Assembly (NCBI GenBank): GCA_039817825.1
Contig: JBCBVA010000158.1
Coordinates: 1-6,680, forward strand
Reading direction: 5' to 3'
DNA from: PCC-7336 sp039817825
GTDB lineage: Bacteria > Cyanobacteriota > Cyanobacteriia > Thermostichales > PCC-7336
DNA: 6,680 nucleotides
How positions within the stretch are numbered: the first letter of the stretch is position 1; every line of letters starts with the position of its first letter. This document shows positions 4,683 to 6,680 of the stretch, piece by piece. The notes under the pieces were generated by a model, which saw only the letters and a program-made list of their open reading frames with translations, did no database searches and had not been told where the DNA came from. Both the position numbers and the translations under genes were made by a program.

Positions 4683-5627
4683 TCAATCTAAAAATCGTAG
4701 GGTGACGCGATCGCAATTTTGATCAACTGCATCATGGGATGGCAGACCAGCTCCAATCTGGCTCAGGGCTGCCATGGCAAAGGCCGTGGCCAAAGTAGCG
4801 CAGTCCGCCCAGGATTTGCCATGGGAGAGGCCCGCAACCAACCCAGCAACCAAGGCATCCCCCGCACCGACGGTGCTTTTCACTTCGATCCGAGGGGGTT
4901 GGGCCTGGATTGTGGTTTGCTCGTTGATAAATAAGGCTCCCTCTCCGCCCATTGACACCACCACATGGCAAATTCCGAAGTTGACCAGTTGCCGGGCTGC
5001 CTTAACAATGTTGGCTTCGGTATCCAACGGTTGATCCATTAACTCGCGCAGTTCTGCAAGGTTGGGCTTAATCAAGTAAGGTTGGGCCGACAGGGCGTGG
5101 CGCAGGGCCGCGCCGCTGGTGTCAATCACCACCGGGATATCTCGATCCTTAAGGGGCTCAATTAGATCGTGATAGATCGTCGTGGGCAGCCCCACCGGGA
5201 CACTACCTGAGAAGATAAACCACTGGTGAGACTGGGCTAAGGACGCGATCGCGCTTTCCAACTTATTCAAATCTCCGGGATGTTCTTCTTGTCCTGGAAA
5301 GTTAATGTCGGTCACTTGACCTTGGACGTCATCGACAATTTTGACGTTGACCCGCGTTTTGCCAGGAATGCGAATAAAGCGATCGTCAATTTGCTTCTGA
5401 TAAAACAGCTTTTCAAACAGGTCAGGATTGTCCTGGCCTAGAAATCCGGTAGCGCTGACTTGACATCCGTAGTCTGCCAAAAAGGCGGCAACATTTACCC
5501 CCTTGCCGCCCGCATCAGCTTGCTCCCAACTGATGCGGTTAACTGCATTGGGTTGAAAATTAGCAATCGCCACGGTTTGGTCAATGGCAGGATTTAGGGT
5601 GACCGTCGCAATGCGCGTCGGGATCAT
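4683..5627 (-). CDS. fruK: 1-phosphofructokinase / PfkB-family hexose-phosphate kinase
   Basis: A 314-residue ribokinase-fold (PfkB family) kinase that transfers phosphate from ATP to a sugar phosphate; 1-phosphofructokinase makes fructose-1,6-bisphosphate from fructose-1-phosphate. From the ATG at 5627 the motifs are: TLNPAID (10-16) of the FruK/LacC/PfkB branch; the substrate loop DAGGKGVNVA (38-47); FSGSVPVGLP (139-148); IKPNLAEL (186-193); and the second PfkB signature STVGAGDALVAG (251-262) with catalytic D257 and the GAGD anion hole. Length is normal. The ATG at 5627 is preferred because GAGGAG lies about 11 bases before it; the GTG at 5636 would sit too close to that site. It is divergent from the PEP synthase gene. 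Tagatose-6-phosphate kinase or PfkB proper (6-phosphofructokinase II) cannot be excluded from sequence alone. Confidence 0.88.
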   Translation of the reverse strand: MIPTRIATVTLNPAIDQTVAIANFQPNAVNRISWEQADAGGKGVNVAAFLADYGCQVSATGFLGQDNPDLFEKLFYQKQIDDRFIRIPGKTRVNVKIVDDVQGQVTDINFPGQEEHPGDLNKLESAIASLAQSHQWFIFSGSVPVGLPTTIYHDLIEPLKDRDIPVVIDTSGAALRHALSAQPYLIKPNLAELRELMDQPLDTEANIVKAARQLVNFGICHVVVSMGGEGALFINEQTTIQAQPPRIEVKSTVGAGDALVAGLVAGLSHGKSWADCATLATAFAMAALSQIGAGLPSHDAVDQNCDRVTLRFLD

Positions 5628-5636
5628 TGGTGACAC

Positions 5637-5991
5637 ATCTCCTCAGCCGCGCGGCAACCCAAGGCTTTTTGAGCTAGGTGCTGAACGACTGGCTTCGCAG
5701 TTTGGTAGTTACCGTTTGGATTCCCCCCCCACCCCAGCCAGCATTTGGGTCATCGAAATCCCAATAAAGCTGCCCCGCTTGATGAATTGCCTCATCCTTA
5801 TTTTGAACCGAAGCTTGAGGCCGAATGTTGGTTGAGCATATGACTTAACATGGCAATTATGGGTTGCCGTAATCGAGAAATGAGCGATTTTTAGGCCCCT
5901 TATTTCTAGTCAATAAGTCACCGAGTAAATAAGTCACGGGTTTTGCCGGGGTTGAGGGATTGAGGTCAAGGCATTGGAGGCTTGAATCGGA
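5637..5991. promoter_or_regulatory. Divergent intergenic region between fruK and ppsA
   Basis: About 355 bases that must hold both promoters. Visible items are a run of C (about 5726-5734), the direct repeat AATAAGTCAC at 5912-5921 and 5928-5937, and a GGAGG at 5976-5980 before the ppsA start. Nothing here looks like a gene; the open frame at 5584-5835 begins inside fruK on the opposite strand and is not convincing. I cannot place -10/-35 boxes with confidence. Confidence 0.5.
5912..5937. repeat. Direct repeat AATAAGTCAC, 16-bp period
   Basis: Two exact 10-bp copies (5912-5921 and 5928-5937) 16 bp apart, about 55 bases before the ppsA start codon. The similarity extends slightly (AGTCACCG versus AGTCACGG). 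The position suits a regulator-binding site or a local duplication; no regulator can be named. Confidence 0.5.
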
Positions 5992-6680
5992 ATGGACTAT
6001 ATTCTCTGGCTAGAACAGCTTAATAACCGAGATATCGAGCGCGTTGGGGGTAAAAATGCTTCCCTGGGTGAATTAATTAGCACCCTCAAATCGCAGGGTG
6101 TTCAAGTGCCCGGTGGGTTCGCTATCACCTCAGATGCTTATCGCACTTTTGTAAAGTTCAACCAACTTACCGACGCCATCCAATGCCAACTTGATGCCTT
6201 CAATCACGGCAAACAACGCTTGGCTGATACGGGCAAAGCGATCCGCCGCTTGTTTCTGACGGCCTCCTTCCCTGAAGAGCTTGAAGCCGCCATCCGCCAA
6301 GCCTATCGCGACCTTAGCCAACGCTATGGCGTCACCGAAGCCGATACTGCCGTGCGCAGCAGCGCCACCGCCGAAGACCTGCCTGACGCCAGCTTTGCTG
6401 GACAGCAAGAAACTTTTTTGAATATTAGCGGCGAAACGGAGCTCTTAGATGCCTGCCGTAAGTGCTACGCCTCTTTGTTTACTAATCGGGCCATTAGTTA
6501 CCGGGAAGAAAAGCAGTTCGACCACATGACAGTGGCTTTATCCATCGGGGTGCAAAAAATGGTGCGCTCGGATAAAGCCTGTGCTGGCGTTATGTTTTCG
6601 ATTGATACTGAGTCGGGCTTCCCAGATGCGGTGCTGTTAACCGGGGCTTGGGGGTTGGGAGAAACGGTGGTGCAGGGCAG
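5992..6680 (+). CDS. ppsA: Phosphoenolpyruvate synthase (pyruvate, water dikinase), N-terminal part
   Basis: The frame is open from the ATG at 5992 to the window edge (229 codons, cut off). PEP synthase converts pyruvate, ATP and water to PEP, AMP and phosphate, the gluconeogenic step. The visible part is the ATP-grasp nucleotide-binding domain (PPDK_N). It has VGGKNASLGEL (18-28) with K21; VQVPGGFAITSDAYR (37-51); TAVRSSATAEDLPDASFAGQQETFLN (119-144), the most conserved block, with R122; CYASLFTNRAISYR (158-171); and VALSIGVQKMVRSDKACAGVMFSIDTESG (181-209) followed by the start of GAWGLGETVVQG. The swivelling phosphohistidine and PEP/pyruvate domains lie outside the window. GGAGG at 5976-5980 is an acceptable ribosome site, 11 bases before the ATG. 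Divergent from a phosphofructokinase-type gene, it pairs opposite carbon-flow directions at one control region. Confidence 0.93.
   Translation, partial: MDYILWLEQLNNRDIERVGGKNASLGELISTLKSQGVQVPGGFAITSDAYRTFVKFNQLTDAIQCQLDAFNHGKQRLADTGKAIRRLFLTASFPEELEAAIRQAYRDLSQRYGVTEADTAVRSSATAEDLPDASFAGQQETFLNISGETELLDACRKCYASLFTNRAISYREEKQFDHMTVALSIGVQKMVRSDKACAGVMFSIDTESGFPDAVLLTGAWGLGETVVQG

Noticed and set aside
6130..6408. 92-codon minus-strand frame inside ppsA
   Set aside because: Antisense to strongly conserved PEP synthase motifs.
1..6680. CRISPR array, tRNA or rRNA genes, integrase or transposase
   Set aside because: No regularly spaced repeats of CRISPR type, no cloverleaf-like sequence, and no recombinase reading frame seen on either strand.

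Overview
The window looks like a piece of a cyanobacterial chromosome. Several copies of the HIP1 octamer GCGATCGC lie in the flanking DNA (starts at 818, 1672, 4707 and 5245; one more at 2075), and the flanking genes (cation diffusion facilitator, K+-channel-like protein, UPF0175/DUF3368 toxin-antitoxin pair, 1-phosphofructokinase, PEP synthase) are of cyanobacterial style.

Left part (1-1806): a rearranged, decaying region. A cation diffusion facilitator gene enters from the left edge and loses its homology near 316. A six-segment K+-channel-like gene (334-1026, minus) follows. Next come a broken DUF3368/PIN-type toxin (1014-1274, minus), its intact UPF0175 antitoxin (1267-1521, minus), and a short fragment that reads like the C-terminus of a restriction-modification methylase (1546-1683, minus).

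Centre (1807-4599): a visibly GC-richer block with the architecture of a single integron gene cassette. An attC-like site (1801-1899, minus orientation) has a complete simple site at one end, a near-match at the other, an imperfect palindrome between them and the typical extrahelical base. It lies just downstream of a two-gene minus-strand operon. The same 7-bp core (GTTAGAG on the minus strand) recurs at 4594-4600, where the cassette would begin. The operon encodes a TetR-type DNA-binding domain fused in one polypeptide to a CmcJ/NvfI/AsaB-type oxygenase-like domain, overlapping by ATGA with a DUF4336 protein (metallo-beta-lactamase-like fold). Upstream are a promoter, a palindromic operator and phased GGTCAA repeats, which suggest autoregulation.

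Right part (4600-6680): ordinary central carbon metabolism. A PfkB-family 1-phosphofructokinase (minus) diverges from phosphoenolpyruvate synthase (plus, cut by the window edge) across a 0.36-kb intergenic region holding a direct repeat.

The most interesting hypothesis is that a foreign, self-regulated oxygenase/DUF4336 operon was delivered as a lone integron cassette into a cyanobacterial chromosome, with the sensor-regulator and the presumed enzyme carried on one chain. No integrase is visible in the window.
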